From Lithospermum erythrorhizon (lineage: Eukaryota; Streptophyta; Magnoliopsida; Boraginales; Boraginaceae): a stretch of 64,000 nucleotides of DNA. The position numbers were made by a program, and so were the translations under genes. The notes below the pieces were generated by a model. It had not been told where the DNA came from, made no database searches, and was given only the letters and a program-made list of their open reading frames with translations. Positions 12,476-25,281 of the stretch are shown here, in pieces. Within the stretch, counting starts at the first letter, position 1; each line of letters begins with the position of its first letter. The stretch covers positions 1,116,001 through 1,180,000 of the forward strand of contig JADFUC010000856.1 of assembly GCA_019722365.1 (NCBI GenBank). Reading direction: 5' to 3'.

Positions 12476-13795
12476 ACCTACTTTTCTTTAGCATGTAAAT
12501 ATATCTCCCAAACCAAAACACATTTCATCCAACATCTCTTTCATTTTAACACTTTAACTTATATCTCTAAAAACCTTTTCCATCTATCATCCCTTTCTCT
12601 TTAGGATTTTCGACATATAAACAAACATAAAATTCCAATGTGAGGCATAATAGCTTTTTTTTTTTTTAAAAAGAAAGAAAAAAAAATATAAAGATTCCAA
12701 CTCCAACACAAAATTATTATTCAAATTTCTAAATCCATCACTTAATATCTCAGATGCATTGTAGCTCAAATAAATTTTTTATATTTCTCACGATTTTGTG
12801 CAGTAGCTTCATTAGACCATCCACAAAGGCCAGAGTGCCACAATTTTGAGACTTTTCTTCCCAAGACATCACCCAAGACTATTAAATAACACCTACTTTC
12901 ACCAACAACCCTCAAGAGGCTATTCAGTGCCACAAATTAATTTTTCTCTTCCATATCACTTTATATTCTTCTACAAAATATTTCTTTTTTTTGAATTTCA
13001 AAAATCTTCATAATATTTTAATACAATTAACGAAATAAAAATTCAAATTTTTTTGGCCAAGGTCTAAACGATACAAACCCAAATTGCTATAGATCTTCTA
13101 AAAAATAAAAATAAGTGAGATATTTTTTATTTTTTTATTTTACTTCTAATTATCAGACAAAAAAACGATTTAAAAAAAGAAGAGAAAATAAAGAATAATC
13201 AAAGAATACAAGCCTCAAATTGCTAGACGGTGCCTTTATATTTTATTCATAAATAACAAATTGGGCCAATCGCTTGGGTGTCAAAAAATTTACTGATCAA
13301 ATTTTGATCTCTGGCCCACAAGACGTTAAATTCCGACACTTAATCAAGCTCATTTACCGCGAATGATCCCTCTTCGACACCCTATTCGATCATTCGTCAG
13401 ACTTCGTCTTAGTTTGTCGCACAAAGACCCCCACTTTAAAGCGGCCCTACTTTTTAAAAAGATTATTGTTTTACTTCAAAGAACGCCGTTAATTTCATTA
13501 CGATTTTCGCTTTCGTTAACGCTCTTTAAAATTAAATACGAAGAAATGATTAATGCATTTCGCTTTCAAAGTTAACGCCATGGTGAATTTCAATTTTCAA
13601 ACGAATTGCTTACTTTCGCCATCAAAAACTTTTGTTATTAAAAATTAAATTGGTCATAAATCAAAAGTATAATTTATAAATTTACGTAGTCAGCTAATCA
13701 CTTGTTTATTATCTTAGTTTAAATATTCAGAAAGATAAATATTTACACTAACGCATCGCATATTTTATTGAGATATGTAAAATGACTCATTATCA
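12476..13795. other. Intergenic stretch, nothing recognised
   Basis: AT-rich flanks with a slightly GC-richer patch at about 13,320-13,580 containing several CGCTTTCG-like words. No gene, RNA gene or transposon end could be supported. Confidence 0.4.
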
Positions 13796-13799
13796 CAAG

Positions 13800-15222
13800 G
13801 GATTGCCTTGAGGTTGTTTACAATGCTTCAAATAGGTTGCAATGGCGATTCAGAATGGATTATATTTCACTTGACTACAATTTTAGAAATGATATGCTAT
13901 AGGCTTACAAAATATTGATTTCATATTTTTTCATCCACAAATGATTTATTATAGTACATGATATTTTTATAAATTCTTATTATGAATGAACGATCTTTAA
14001 TGTGTGATTAATATTATGATAATTGATATTATTAGATGTTTAATCATTTGATGTAGTCGTTTTTCTTATTAAAAGTTCTTTAAACTACTTCTTGATTTCT
14101 AGATTTGGAACTTCTAGTGCGATTTTTTAATTGTTCACTCTGAGTCACCTTTGTTGGATGACTACGTGACTAATTCATTGAAAATTACGCTTAAATCGCA
14201 CTCCAACCTCTTTTTATCATAAAGCTCGCATCACACCCTTTCCGTATTATTTAATTGAAGATCCTCAGATACTTTAAATGTCAGACACCATTCTCAAATA
14301 TCCAAATTTTCATCAAATTAATGCAGTGTACTACTACACTCATTTGCGCGACTCGGCGTGAAGAAAATATTTATTTCCCTTCCCCAAAATGATAATATTT
14401 GTAATTCATTATTTTACCCGTGATCGATACGAACTCTCACTACTTAAATCTTTTTTATAATATTTTTTATTTTTTACAACATGCTCCCTCCAATTCAAAA
14501 ACGATGCTTTTGGCTTTACCATGTTTTCACTACTCACCAATTTTTTTATTTTTTATTTTTATGATATATTGATATTATTGGATTCGTTTTGAAATATTTT
14601 AATAGTATTATTATTTTTATCATTTTTATAATAATCATGACCAAAATGTACACATAAAAGTAAAAATATCAATTAAATCAGTTGAAAGGAAGATATAATA
14701 AGATTGTCACCAATGGCGCCTTAATTTAAAAGGTTTAGTTATCATAATATAAGAAAGTATTATTTTGAAAAATTACACTTAAATAATATTATTAAAATAT
14801 TTTTAACAATATATAAAATCTATCTCAATATTTTTTAATACAAGCAAATATAAAGTAATTGTTTGGCCGATGGTATTGCTTGTATTTTATTTTCTACTAA
14901 ATTATTCAAACATAAGTTAAAAATGGCTAGAGTATGTAACATTTAAAATAATACAGGGAGTACGATGCTAATTAAACAATATATAAGAATACGGTACAAC
15001 TTTAAAACAATATAGGGGGTGAGGTGCAAATTACCCCACAACTAAAGGAGTTCGTATGTAAAATTATAGAAATCATATTTTTTGAACTACTCAAATAATA
15101 TCTAAACTCTAAAGGAGGTCTTGCCACATGCCCACATCCCATTGCCCATCTCTGCTCTGCTCAGTTTATGGTAGTAATATGCCATTTCTCCATAAATCTA
15201 GCAGCTCAATATATAATACAAT
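13800..15222. repeat. Dispersed duplication, copy B
   Basis: Counterpart of the block at 5,985-6,900: 13,800-14,168 matches its first part and 15,119-15,222 its second. The spacer is about 950 bp here, twice that of copy A. It contains a possible MITE at about 14,484-14,957 (CTCCCTCCAATTC at the left, ACAGGGAGTA at the right), which would account for the difference. The copy ends about 550 bp before the NAC start codon, so it may form part of the distal promoter. Confidence 0.65.
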
Positions 15223-15771
15223 TTGTTGGTTGTTTTATTCCAATGTTCCCCCTTTTTGGACCTAAGATATTTATCGTTTCATCGTACAGATATACTCCAT
15301 TATTAATAAAGAGTTTGAATTGTATATTACACTTTATATATAACAATATTTCTATTACGCTTCGTTAGAATTACATTTACGTTTTGTATTTATTTATAAA
15401 CTAATTTAAAAATTTGAAACAAAATAAATGTCATGATTTTAATAAAAATACATTATATAAAATGTAACATACGATTTGCATTGGGAAGGAAGAACACATG
15501 CAACGTTATTGCAGCAGTAAAAGCATACAAAGCAAGGACACGTATCTTCAAGAACCACGTCACCCCAACAAATTCCACCCCCCTCTTCTTTAAGCCTCAA
15601 TGCATGGCTTCCAAGAAAAATTGTTTAGAAGAGAGAAAGAATCAGAATAAGAGGAACACTTGGTTTCAAGTTTGTGCTAATTCTCTTTCTTTATCTTCAA
15701 GTATATACTACTCAAGATTCATTTTTATAATAATTGTTGTTATTATAAAAGTGAAAAGGGGTTGAAGATTA

Positions 15772-18700
15772 ATGGGGTTGGAGGAAGAAAGTTCGAGTTC
15801 TTGTGGAAAAAGAATGGAGATATCAATTGAAGGTGACCCTTCAATGTTTCCAGGCTTTCGATTTTCTCCTACTGATGAAGAGCTTATATCATATTATTTG
15901 AAGAAGAAGCTTGAAGGCACTGATAATTGTGTTGATGTTATTCCTGAGATTGAAATTTGGAAATATGAGCCTTGGGATTTGCCTGGTAAAATTTTCTTGT
16001 TTTTTATTACTCGCTCTATTCCTATTTAGTTGATCATATTACTCGCATAACTTTGATTTAATCAAATTGTATAATGGTAATGGTAAAGTGTGGTGGAAAT
16101 ACTATATTTTGACATATATATTTTTCATAAATTATTATACAACACTTTAAAAAAAAATATTTGAGGTCAAAATTTTAAAAGTTGACATATAAAATTAGAA
16201 AGTGAACGACTTTTTAGGAATGGAGCCAGGGAGTATTATTTTGGAACAAGGAGTAATTGATTATAATTGCTTTGTGAAGTTGTTCTCTTAGTGTCATTAG
16301 TGATTTTGGTACTTGTTTGTGGGTTAAAGATTAAATTTGTATTGGTAGAAATTATGATAATTTTGATTTTATTAAAGTAATTAATAAAATTGTTGTCTTG
16401 TGGTTTTGGTTTATGTTTGAGGGATACAGTTTACATTTTTATTTGAAGAATTTATGATAATTTTGATTGTATTTGGTAACGAATAAATGAAGAGGCTTGT
16501 CGAATTATTGAAAGTAACTTGATGTGAGTGATTCATGAGCTCTGTTGTTAGGTGACATGATTGGACCTAGATATTGAGAATCATAGTCCCACATTTGAAG
16601 ATTAATACCTTCAGAAAGTGTATTAATAAGTTTCTTGGTTATCTCCATTTATTGACATTTGGTTATAGTAGGGACCCCACATATTCTTAACGTGCTATTA
16701 GACTCAGTTCCGGTTATGATCCGAGTGACAAGTTACAAGTGCGGGAGTGTATTGAGAAACTCAGAAACCTAGTCTCACATCTCACATTCTTAGATTAAAA
16801 GCTTCGGAGTGGATTGAGTGTATTAATAAGGTCATTGACTTTCTTCATCGATAATCAATTGGTTTTAGTATGAAACCAACGGATTTTTAACACTAGAATT
16901 ATATGATTGCTTTTGGAAGGTGAATCTTGTTAATGTTTTATGCTCTCAATATGAATCATAATGGATTTGAAATTCTAAGGAGCTGAAATCAACCAGTGTT
17001 TAAAATGACTTTAGAAACGAGTCATTTCAGTCCTTCCATTTTGAGAACAAAGCTATCGACATTCATTATTTTAAATAGATGAATTTCAATTTGGGTTTCT
17101 CTAATTAGAGGAGTAAATGGTGTCGCTATTTGAGACCATTTTACCAATATGATCTATATTTGCTAATGATAACTATGATATATAGCTGCTCTGTTGTTGA
17201 CATTCTTTTCTCAATTAATATTGTCAGCCAAAGCTGTCATTCAATCAGAAAACGAGTGGTTCTTCTTTTCTCCCCGTGGAAGGAAGTATCCAAATGGCTC
17301 GCAGAGTAGAAGGGCAACTGAATCTGGATACTGGAAAGCCACTGGGAAAGAACGTAATGTGAAATCAGTGTCGAATGTAATCGGTACTAAGAGGACTCTG
17401 GTGTTCCACATAGGTAGGGCACCGAAGGGGCAGCGTACAGAGTGGCTAATGCATGAATTCTGTATGCTTGGGAATCTCCAGGTGACTCATTGAGCTTGAA
17501 TTAGGAGATATATTATGATGTCTTACTCTGTATTGTATGATATATCGAAACTAAACATCATGTGAAATCAGATTCTTACTTTCTTGATTAAATACTTCTA
17601 TCGAGCTGAACATCATTGAAGTTGAAGAACCCTTTCACCTATATCCCATTTAAGTTTCTGATTGTAGATTAATCATTATTATCAGTCAAAAGCAACGCCA
17701 CTTTCCATGCAAAATTCCTCAAGTACATTCTATAAACGTCCCACCGGTGAAGAAGAAAAAATAACAGAGTTTGGAGAGTATGTCTTATTTCACACAACTT
17801 GTGCAAGTTCCTAATAGAATTCTGAATTCTATTGCTAAGCGTTTCTGACGCATTTTGGAATAAGTACTCTGATACTTTTCTATGACACGACTATTTGTAG
17901 GATTCTCTGGTTGTGTGTCGTTTGAGGAAGAATACAGACTTCCATTTAACAGACAACTCAAGGAAAAGATCAACTAATGGGAGGCAATTGCCATCTGTGG
18001 ACGATTATGCTACTTCATCTGCAATTGGACACCACAGTTTGGCAGGACTAAACCATGTAGGAGAATGTAGTTCAAAGGAGGGTAGTGGCAGCTTTAACTC
18101 AAATTCTGTGGAACAAACTGATTCAGGATATGAGTCTGACGACAAGGTACCCAGCGAGTTCTCTCGACACGGTTCGAGGCTACAAAGGGTACATTTCTCC
18201 CCTTCCTCTTTGAGAGTTCCCTTCCAAATAATATTCGAGACTCAGCAAGCCTGATTATCTGCTTATTCAGGATGCTAGTATTATTTTATTGCAGCTTCTG
18301 AGCTCCCAAGTTTGCCTAGCAATTGGAGAAATATAAATTTAGCTTACCCCATTTCATTTCTTTAGATGGTTTATTATATATTTGTATCAGAACACAAAGA
18401 AAATCTGTGATCTGTTTCTTTTTCCCGCATCTCTCCACGTCGACCAAGTGCAGCTCTTCTTTTGCGCATAATTTTGTTACGCTGAAATGTTTCCTATTTT
18501 CAGTGTTACTATGTCACCTGTTATTGATGTTCAAACCGCATATTAGATGTAGCTAGATTGTATGATAAGATACTGGTTTTCTGAATCATTTAGTGTATAT
18601 TTCGAAGAGGATTGCTTTGCTGATATTATGAAAGATGACATAATCAAGTTAGATGAGTCTTCGTTCAGGATGGTTCCAGAACTTTCACAATACCATTGCT

Positions 18701-18857
18701 GCAGTTTAAGACCGCGGTTGGTTCTCTTGTTTCCAACACGAAAACGAGGCGCCTGGATGTTTACTCGTGTCTTGGTATGGTGATAATGGTAGTTATGTGT
18801 ATATGCCTACTGGGTGGTTTTAGACAGCTGAAAGATTTTATTACATGTTCACCTTAG
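15772..18857 (+). CDS. NAC transcription factor, membrane-tethered (NTL) type, apparent frameshift before the anchor
   Basis: Exons 15,772-15,985, 17,228-17,481 and 17,901-18,188 join in frame and give a complete NAC domain (residues about 24-165): [18 protein letters not shown], the [14 protein letters not shown] block, [18 protein letters not shown] and [16 protein letters not shown], then VVCRLRKN. It matches the ANAC040/NTL8 and ANAC089 group, whose factors stay on the ER or plasma membrane until the C-terminal anchor is cut off. A fourth exon from about 18,594 encodes the acidic motif [18 protein letters not shown] typical of that group. The hydrophobic anchor ([17 protein letters not shown], basic KTRR before it, stop at 18,855) follows only in a frame shifted by one base. 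There is no room for an intron between the two. The exon 3/4 junction is uncertain: phases do not fit, and a small exon near 18,296 may be missing from my model. The start is the first ATG, 12 codons upstream of a second one. Confidence 0.88.
16031..16240. repeat. Repeat in NAC intron 1, related to 37,530-37,745
   Basis: GATCATATTACTC, ATAACTTTGATTT, ATATTTGAG and AAAATT.AAAAGT words occur in the same order at both places, followed by a shared AGGAAT end. This suggests a short non-coding transposon family. Termini are not clear. Confidence 0.5.
16560..16885. mobile_element. Two tandem degenerate LTR/TRIM-like units in NAC intron 1
   Basis: Two similar units (about 16,570-16,685 and 16,747-16,880) each read: ATTGAGAA, then AGTC(C/T)CACAT, then AAGATTAATA- or GATTAAAAG-like words, then AGTG..TATTAATAAG, and finally a TTGGTT.TAGTA end. 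Plant terminal-repeat retrotransposons in miniature show this CCCACATTGGAAG...CAATTGGTTTTG pattern. No coding capacity is visible, and I cannot see a primer-binding site between the units. Confidence 0.45.
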
Positions 18858-19974
18858 TTGTCCTGACTCCTGAGAACTGAATTGTCCACGTTGATGACTG
18901 GTCTTCTTTGTATGTTGTCATGTAAATATAAGAATATTGTCTACTATTAGTAGATATAGTCTTGCACTCTTTTATTTACTTTTTGTATGATATGATATCT
19001 GTATATGCTCATAAATCATAATAACCATTCACAAACCAAATACATTTGTCAACTGGTTCCTTAATTCAATACCACCTGCGACAAGTAACAATAGTCTATT
19101 TTTTTAAATTTATCTTCATACAGCTAATGCTAGTGACACGAGTTCTTATTGTAATATTCAACTACAACCTAGTAGATGGAATACCCTTTCTTGATGAACA
19201 ATACCAATTAATATAATCATAGGTATAATAAGGGCTATTTCGGAACACAACATATTGCACTTTTACAATTAGTGTTGGTCGCAATAATTAGTGATAATAA
19301 CCGTGTCAAATCAATTAGATATAACATACATCCAAATTAATAAATATCATTCACTTTTATATAATAAATATGTAAGATACATATTTTTGGTGAGGAAATT
19401 GTCTTTCTATCAATTGCGTAGATTGTGAAATCGGTAGACGCTGCTCTAATACAGCCTCCGCAGACGATTTATATACGAAATCGAGCAATCCTTACAATAT
19501 TTTAAAGAAAGAGACACTTCACGATTATTTAAACTCAGAATAAGGGATGCTTCGCTTCAATCACTCATATTTTTACCACTGTGCCATGTCACTAAATATA
19601 TATATCTAATGTCATAACATGTTGAATATTCGCAGTATAACAATATGAGTTGCATATGCTGAATAATATACGCGCGGAGTAATAATCGACACATATAAAA
19701 GTAGGATAATTAATGTAATTAAAATGGCAAAATTAAATAAATAAAGAGGGGACAAAGTCACAAAGCTAAGATTATTGTACTTCTCCTGTACATAATGCAG
19801 TTGTTCGACAGGCCAGAGATCTGCATGAATGCTGAGATTATTTAATTGTTGCCCTATGTGACCAACCCCTCTGACAAACCTTACATGCATGCATGAATAA
19901 TGTCCCCTCATTCGAATTTAATATCTTCACATTAGCCATCCCACGTGCCGGAAATCTACCTAAGTAATAAATTC
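18858..19974. other. Intergenic region between convergent NAC and OVATE genes
   Basis: It holds the 3' flanks of both genes. At 19,424-19,450 the words GTGAAATCGGTAGAC and GCTGCTCT resemble the 5' part of chloroplast trnL(UAG), but the rest does not continue as a tRNA. No further gene is seen. Confidence 0.45.
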
Positions 19975-20484
19975 TCAATGTGATGATGATGATAATGATT
20001 TTTGAGAATGACCCTCAAATGAAGAACTGCTTGTACTCTTTGATATAACATTATTCCAGATCTTTTTGAAGGCCTTGATAATAGTTTGATGATGACAAGG
20101 TGAATTCAATTGAATATAACATTTGACAAGTTCTTGAAGTTCATCTTCTCCATGAATTTCATTCTCAAATATCATTTGCAACATTGATTGTTGAAAATCT
20201 TGATAAGGGTCTTTTGAATATTTGGAAACGACTATGGCATCACAAATTGTTGATGATGTTTCAATTTTGTTGGATAAAGGGTCACTTTCTTGATCATCAT
20301 TCAAAGATGGACACTTACTTGGAGGCTTCATTGAAGTAATAGGAGTTGAGGTTTTGTTTTTGGAAAATTTGGACTTTTGTTTTGGTTGAATGATGTTGGA
20401 TGATTTTGATCCTCCACAACCACACCCTATTGATGATTTAGTGAATAGGGTTGACAACATTTTCTTCTTGCTAAGAGAAAACAT
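19975..20484 (-). CDS. OVATE family protein (OFP), single exon
   Basis: A 169-residue intronless gene, as is usual for OFPs. The C-terminal OVATE domain runs from about residue 85 to 145 (VSKYSKDPYQDFQQSMLQMI, then DELQELVKCYIQLNSP, HHQTIIKAFKKIW). The N-terminal half is basic and serine-rich, with a short CGCGG stretch. OFPs are plant-specific nuclear or cytoskeleton-associated regulators that repress transcription with KNOX/BELL homeodomain proteins and affect organ shape. The length fits the short OFP6/OFP8-like members, but I cannot assign an orthologue. A second ATG eight codons downstream could also start translation; I keep the first. A TATAAATA word lies on the coding strand only 15-25 bp upstream of the ATG, which would leave almost no 5' UTR, so it may not be the TATA box. 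Confidence 0.93.
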   Translation of the reverse strand: MFSLSKKKMLSTLFTKSSIGCGCGGSKSSNIIQPKQKSKFSKNKTSTPITSMKPPSKCPSLNDDQESDPLSNKIETSSTICDAIVVSKYSKDPYQDFQQSMLQMIFENEIHGEDELQELVKCYIQLNSPCHHQTIIKAFKKIWNNVISKSTSSSSFEGHSQKSLSSSSH

Positions 20485-22980
20485 TATTTGAGAAAGATGT
20501 TATTTATAGTAATAGGCTTTGAAGATGATATGGAAGATTAGATGTTTGTCCTTTTCAAGAAAGATGATAAAATGTGAGTATATATAAATGTGAGAAACTC
20601 TATAAATGTTTAAAAAATGAAGTGGAGTCAAAGGTATGTGGAAATGATAGAAGAAAAAGAAGAATGGGTGAATTTTGTAGGTAGAAGAATTGATTATATT
20701 ATTACTCCGTATTAATCTAGTGGTGATTGTCCAATGAGTATTACATATTGAAGTGCACTCAAATACGAACTCTAAAAATATGGATTTGAAGATAAGTTTG
20801 ATTTCAAAATTTAAACTTAAATGCTTATCTTCACGATAAGCTGAAGTAACTTGTTCAAATTACTATAAACAATTATGGTGTTGGTAAACTTGGTAGTTGA
20901 TCAATAGATTAATATCAGATCATTTTCAATGAAAAATTATGTAAAATGTATGTTATAATGTTTTTATCTTGCTAAAAAGGAAAATGATTTAATTATACTC
21001 GGCAATTGAATTGATGAAAATTAAGGTTGCATTTGGTACGCAGGAATGAAATGAAATGAATTGAAATTGGATTATTTTATTTGATTCCATTTCCTAAGAA
21101 AAAACTTGAATACTTATGCTTTGGGGAAAATTTTCTTGTAAGCTAGTTTTTGTGTGCTAACTTTATGCTAACTCTAATCTTGATCATTGGATTACCAGTT
21201 TTGTATTCAATGGTTTATATTAAATTGGACAATTTAGGTAATTGACAATTTTAGTTATAAAAAAAAAAACCCTTGAAAATTGCATGCATGATCTCAAATG
21301 CGGATTTCATGCCTTTTTTTAATTCTTCTTTCTTTTTCCCCCTTTTTCGTGCCTTATTTTTACTTTTTGTTAACTTTTCATTAGAGGAGTGTTTTTAGAT
21401 TCTATTTCATCCAAAATTCAAATTTCAAATTTCAAATCATCCAATTTTCTTTTCTATAGAGGAGTGTTTCTAATCAAGATGACAACTAATACGAATTTAT
21501 GATTTATAGTATTTTCAGAGTTTGAATATATGTGCTCATGTTAATTTTAAAACATGGTTTTGGGATATTGGGATTTGTACGATTTGATATTGTTCAGATT
21601 CTCATATACCATTTGTTTCGGATCAATGGTATCTCTTTATTAGTAGTGGTATACCATGGATTTGTTTCGATAGGTATTTATGTGGTAACAAATATATTGC
21701 CTATTTTCTATGAATCTATTGGTTGATAATGTAATATTTTATGATTAATTAGCAAACAAATTTCTTCATATCATTATTTTATAATAATTTTTGCTATTTG
21801 TTACCTTTTTAACATACTATTGTGCTATTTCATGTAGTTGATTCCGAAATACCATGTATTCATAATATTAGATATGAAACACCTCGATTCTTCAAATAAA
21901 TGATCAAAAATATCAAACTGGTTTCCATTTTATCTAATAAATATGTATGAAATTTCATTTGTGTTACGGAGATGGTACGTATCACCATTTAAAAATACCA
22001 TTGTATTTTGAACAATGGTATGCACCGATTTTTTTTTAAAAAACTTATTAATTTGATTCTATAATGGAAATAGTTTTTTATTAATTGAATATATCAAGAA
22101 TACCATGAGCATTATCTATGTATGGTATGTAGCACCATAATTGAAAATACAATAATAATATGGTGGTGTTGCTTACAAGAGACCTGAACTTATGCGATGT
22201 CTAAATACTATTTGGCGATATGGTTATGTATGTAGCGTAGTAACGAAATGCCATCGCCTTTTAACAATGGTACGCACTACTTTTATTACCGGGAGACGTT
22301 AGGACTATATGAGACAATGGAACAAATATAATAAAAAATAACATATAGCATTAAATAAAGTGTATTCTAGAAAATTTTCTAAACATTCAACACATATAAA
22401 ATTTTCATTCGTTCTTTTTCTTCCGTTCCTCCACCACGTACTTCATCATCTTTCTCACCTTGAGTTTATTTTGCACTCTACGACGCGGATATCAGTTCTG
22501 GATGCTTAGTGTGTGCTCATCATCTAACGGGTATCCAAACACGAAAATATGTCAATACAGTTTCATTTATAATGCTTCTATGACATACTATTGTATACAC
22601 ATATGATATTATATAGAACAAACCAAATACCATTACACTCATTGGTATGACATTTTAGAAGACATAAATATTTACGGAGTATTAAATTTTCAAATATGGT
22701 GTTCAAACATTAAAACTTATATTATTTGTAATTATTGACACTATAGTAGTACAAAGTGGACAATATCATGTTAGTTAAGATTATGATTTTAAGTAGCGTA
22801 GCCTAATTTCATCAATAATTTGACAATGGTAATTCAATGTATAAATTATTAATTTAATTTCCGTTAGAATCTAGTATGAATTTAATCGTGATGAACACCA
22901 ATTCATACATCCCTGATTCTCAAAATAATGTGAATTAATCTAAACATAAAATATAAATGTATGAATATGAGAATTTACAT
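20485..22980. other. Intergenic stretch upstream of the OVATE gene
   Basis: AT-rich. 21,032-21,100 (GCATTTGGTACGCAGGAATG and following GAAATGAA repeats) looks like the end of an hAT-type MITE. Between about 21,600 and 22,270 the word TACCAT/ATGGTA recurs many times on both strands without forming a clear array. No gene is supported; the open frame at 21,532-21,726 lacks any motif. Confidence 0.4.
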
Positions 22981-23900
22981 CAGTAACGGAGTCAATCAAC
23001 TCCAAATCCCCACGAAAAGCTCGCGTGATCGCCTCCAAGCATCCTCTCTCCAACGCTTGCTCAACACCCAAAGATGTCCTAAATTGCACACACCAAGAGG
23101 GAAACGACCGAGAACTTGAACTGTTGTAGTTTGAGATTTAAATGAGAATCGAAGAGAAAATTCTTCCACTCTCCAAGTGAGGGGGCTTTCAGAGGAGGCG
23201 GAGGTTTTTTTTTATGATTCTTATGTCATAAAGAAACCTAATCCCTCTTAAATACCAAGCCCCAAATTCCACCTCCGCAACAACTCGTTAAGAAATCGCT
23301 TTAATCCTGCTAACTTAATTGTAATCATATGAGCCTCTAATTAAATAACGAAGTTGCTAGTGATTTGTTCTATTTTAATTAACTTAACAAGTCAATTAAA
23401 ATACTAACGAAATACTATCGAATACAACTTATCGAAGTTAGTTCATCATCTCTAATTGCTTAATTGATTAAACTTAAGCCTAACCACTGATGCTCATCAA
23501 CATATATTTGATAAATATAAATATTGAGAAATACATTTCAATATACAAGTCTCGCTTTTAATTTCATTCAGCGAAATATTATTCAATATCATCGACAAGC
23601 AAGGAATTTTCTAGGCTCGGGGATATTAGTAAGTTGTATAATAATAATAATTGACCACTACTATTATTATAACGATTAACGGCAGCATCTAAAGAATCGC
23701 TCAACCCCTTAAATTATCAGCCAGAACTCCACACTACTAATATACCATTACTATGCTTAACACTAAGTTCTAGTAATCACATTTAACCAACTCTAGAAAT
23801 GAATCGATACAATTGTCGAATCTTAATAAAAGGGAATCAATTCAATGATTTCCAACAATTTGATCATATATTAAAGATTTTAGACAACATATCACAAAAA
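22981..23900. repeat. Diverged dispersed repeat, related to 32,740-33,440
   Basis: The anchor ATAATAATTGACCACTACTA with the following TATTATAACGATTA at 23,641-23,680 matches ATAATTGACCATTATGATTA with TATATCGATTA at 33,265-33,300. Words upstream and downstream (GCCTCCA, CACACCAAGA, AACTCGTTAA/AACTCGCTAA, CACTAAGTTCTAG/CACTTAGTTTGAC) keep the same order. This suggests two old copies of one transposon, perhaps an LTR, but I cannot see its ends. Confidence 0.45.
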
Positions 23901-25027
23901 TAAAAATAAAACTAACAAAATATCATCGAAATAACCGTGACAACACATAATTTCACATATAAAAACCGTATTACGAAAGAATAAATTAAAAAATAAAATC
24001 TTAAACAACGCATAAACGTAAAAAATTTCATAAGTGAACAACATCAATTGCATACAAAAAATAGATCAATTATGGTATAAACCCCTACTTTATTACATAT
24101 TTTCCAACTTCATCATTGGAATTGTATCAGAAGTATGCAAAAACAAACTTTTCAAAAAGTAGAATCAGAAATCAAGTAAAAATTACCCATGCTTTTTTTA
24201 GCGCTCTTCACCATTTTCCGCTTTTGCGTTTGTCAGTTGTTGGATTGCTGCTCTGAAATTGTAAATCGCTTTCAAGTGAATTGCGATTCTTCTCAATTTG
24301 GAAATTTTATGGCGAATTTCGCTTTCGTAAAATTTCGATATCGCTGGCGCTATTTTAATTCCATTTAGCTTTGATACGAAAGCGAAAGTATATCAGTGGG
24401 GAGGGATGGGCGTGAGATGAGGGATATATTTAATTTTTTTCTTAAAAATTACAGAATTTTACCACGATACATTTCAGAAGTTAATTTACGCTACAAAACG
24501 AATGTGTGTTCCTACAAATACAACTCTTCACAAGAAAGCCTACAAATATAACTCTTCACAAGAATGTATTGAATTTAACTATTATGTAATCGTACTCTTG
24601 ATAGTTAATTAAAAAAAAAACAGTAACACTCACACAGGCTTAAGGTAACATTTATTTCAATTATTAGAAGCAATGCGAAGCTTAATCCATATTTCGTTGT
24701 TCGATCAGTAATCAGTAGGTAATTGAATAATCTGTTTTCCAAACTTTTCATCAACCTTCAGCCACCACATCTTTTTCTTGTTATTTCTTCATTATTGATG
24801 TCAACACTATAATAATTAATCTTGTATTTGTTGGACAAGAACAATTAATACAACTAAGAAACTATGCATGTGGACATAGCTGATTGGAAGTTAAGGTGTG
24901 GCTTTTCAATCTTTTTGTTTTAATTTGGGTGAATCAGAGCTGGTTTGGAGTGAATCGTGTTTAAACTATCGCAACTCCTATATACAAGTATACATTACTT
25001 ATAATATACAGTATACTCTATAATTAA
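23901..25027. other. Intergenic stretch, nothing firm
   Basis: A segment at about 24,200-24,400 contains repeated CGCTTTCG / CGAAAGCG words and a slightly higher GC content. No gene or transposon end could be supported. Confidence 0.35.
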
Positions 25028-25281
25028 TACTCCCACCGGATAAAATTATTCCCTCTAGATAAAATTACTTATTCTAGTTTGAAAAATTTAGTTATTTTTA
25101 TTTATTATTTTAACATAAAAAATTATATTTCTATAGAGGTAATTGTCAATTTGGTCCCAGATAGTGGAGCGAAATTGTGCTTTAATTCCAGATAATTAAT
25201 TACATTGTTACGGATTAGTTTCCGAAAATAACACATGTGTTACAATATAATACTTGAAAATGACAAATCGGAGGGAGTACT
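25028..25281. mobile_element. Stowaway-like MITE with a nested segment
   Basis: The left end is TACTCCCACCGGATAAA and the right end, read on the other strand, TACTCCCTCCGATTTGTCA. This gives the terminal inverted repeats typical of Stowaway. The middle (about 25,138-25,250, GGTCCCAGATAGTGGAGCG) differs in style and may be a separate insertion. Confidence 0.6.

Noticed and set aside
15433..15765. Open frame of 110 codons before the NAC start
   Set aside because: No domain; it ends seven bases before the NAC ATG and lies in the promoter and 5' UTR. Too long and poorly composed for a convincing regulatory upstream frame.
19424..19500. Possible tRNA-Leu gene
   Set aside because: Only the D-arm-like part matches; anticodon arm, T-arm and acceptor stem cannot be formed.
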